Source: Enterococcaceae bacterium (GTDB taxonomy: Bacteria > Bacillota > Bacilli > Lactobacillales > Enterococcaceae). Taken from it: a stretch of DNA of 64,000 nt. The notes under the pieces are model-generated. The model was not told the DNA's origin. It was given only the letters and a program-made list of their open reading frames with translations, and ran no database searches. The stretch spans positions 33,261 to 97,260 of the forward strand of contig JALCOL010000009.1 of NCBI GenBank assembly GCA_022649665.1, in the 5' to 3' direction. Of this stretch, positions 63,941 to 64,000 are shown in pieces. The position numbers and the translations under genes were made by a program. Each line of letters begins with the position of its first letter. Within the stretch, counting starts at the first letter, position 1.

Positions 63941-64000
63941 TCTTGAGGATAGAAATAGAGATATCCAAACTGATAGAATGTAGTCGTCAAAAACAAACAG

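Overview
This 64 kb window is a piece of a low-to-moderate GC Gram-positive chromosome, almost certainly from the order Lactobacillales. The evidence is the gene content and order: rpmJ-rpsM-rpsK-rpoA-rplQ-ecfA1-ecfA2-ecfT-truA; yicC-x-gmk-rpoZ-priA-fmt-rsmB-stp-pknB-rsgA-rpe-thiN with rpmB opposing; asp23-fakA-recG-plsX-acpP; an opp operon between acpP and rnc-smc-HAD-ftsY; and a fused gshF. Ribosome-binding sites are strong AGGAGG types, and TTG and GTG starts are common. I could not fix the genus. truA is followed by mprF rather than the usual rplM-rpsI. I see no rRNA, tRNA, CRISPR array, prophage or intact insertion sequence.

Layout: 0-2.4 kb, end of the large ribosomal protein/RNA polymerase operon. 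2.5-5.8 kb, energising module of an ECF vitamin transporter plus truA. 6-8.6 kb, mprF. 8.6-12.5 kb, ruvAB, a TetR-type regulator and a divergent oleate-hydratase-family protein that has lost key motifs. 12.6-14.4 kb, three genes of unknown function. 14.5-18.2 kb, patatin-like lipase, PC4-like protein, yicC, an unknown gene where remA sits in Bacillus, gmk and rpoZ. 18.2-28.2 kb, a long co-directional housekeeping run including the PP2C phosphatase/PASTA kinase pair. 28.2-34.3 kb, rpmB (opposite strand), asp23, fakA, recG, plsX and acpP, linking fatty-acid activation to phospholipid synthesis. 34.4-40.2 kb, oppDFBCA. 40.3-49.2 kb, rnc, smc, a HAD phosphatase, ftsY and gshF. 49.2-55.5 kb, minus strand: a small unknown gene and NADPH glutamate synthase gltBD. 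55.9-57.4 kb, a two-gene membrane operon whose second gene fuses a transposase-type helix-turn-helix to a Bax-inhibitor-1-like membrane domain. 57.4-59.4 kb, minus strand: rpsD with a pseudoknotted leader, and a zinc alcohol dehydrogenase. 59.9-63.8 kb, a cystine island: cystathionine lyase-type PLP enzyme, TcyP-type cystine importer and CoA-disulfide reductase.

The most unusual items are: (1) the HTH::BI-1 fusion coupled to an STM3941-like membrane gene; (2) a structured 3'-UTR element found in two full copies (after truA, and after the minus-strand gene at 14.1 kb) with compensatory stem changes, plus a shorter relative after the oleate-hydratase homologue; (3) that homologue itself, membrane-anchored, lacking the FAD glycine motif and the catalytic glutamate; and (4) the rpsD leader, whose crossing helices predict a pseudoknot. 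Together gshF, the cystine island and the CoA-disulfide reductase suggest a thiol-redox economy based on glutathione and CoA fed by imported cystine. This is inference from gene content.
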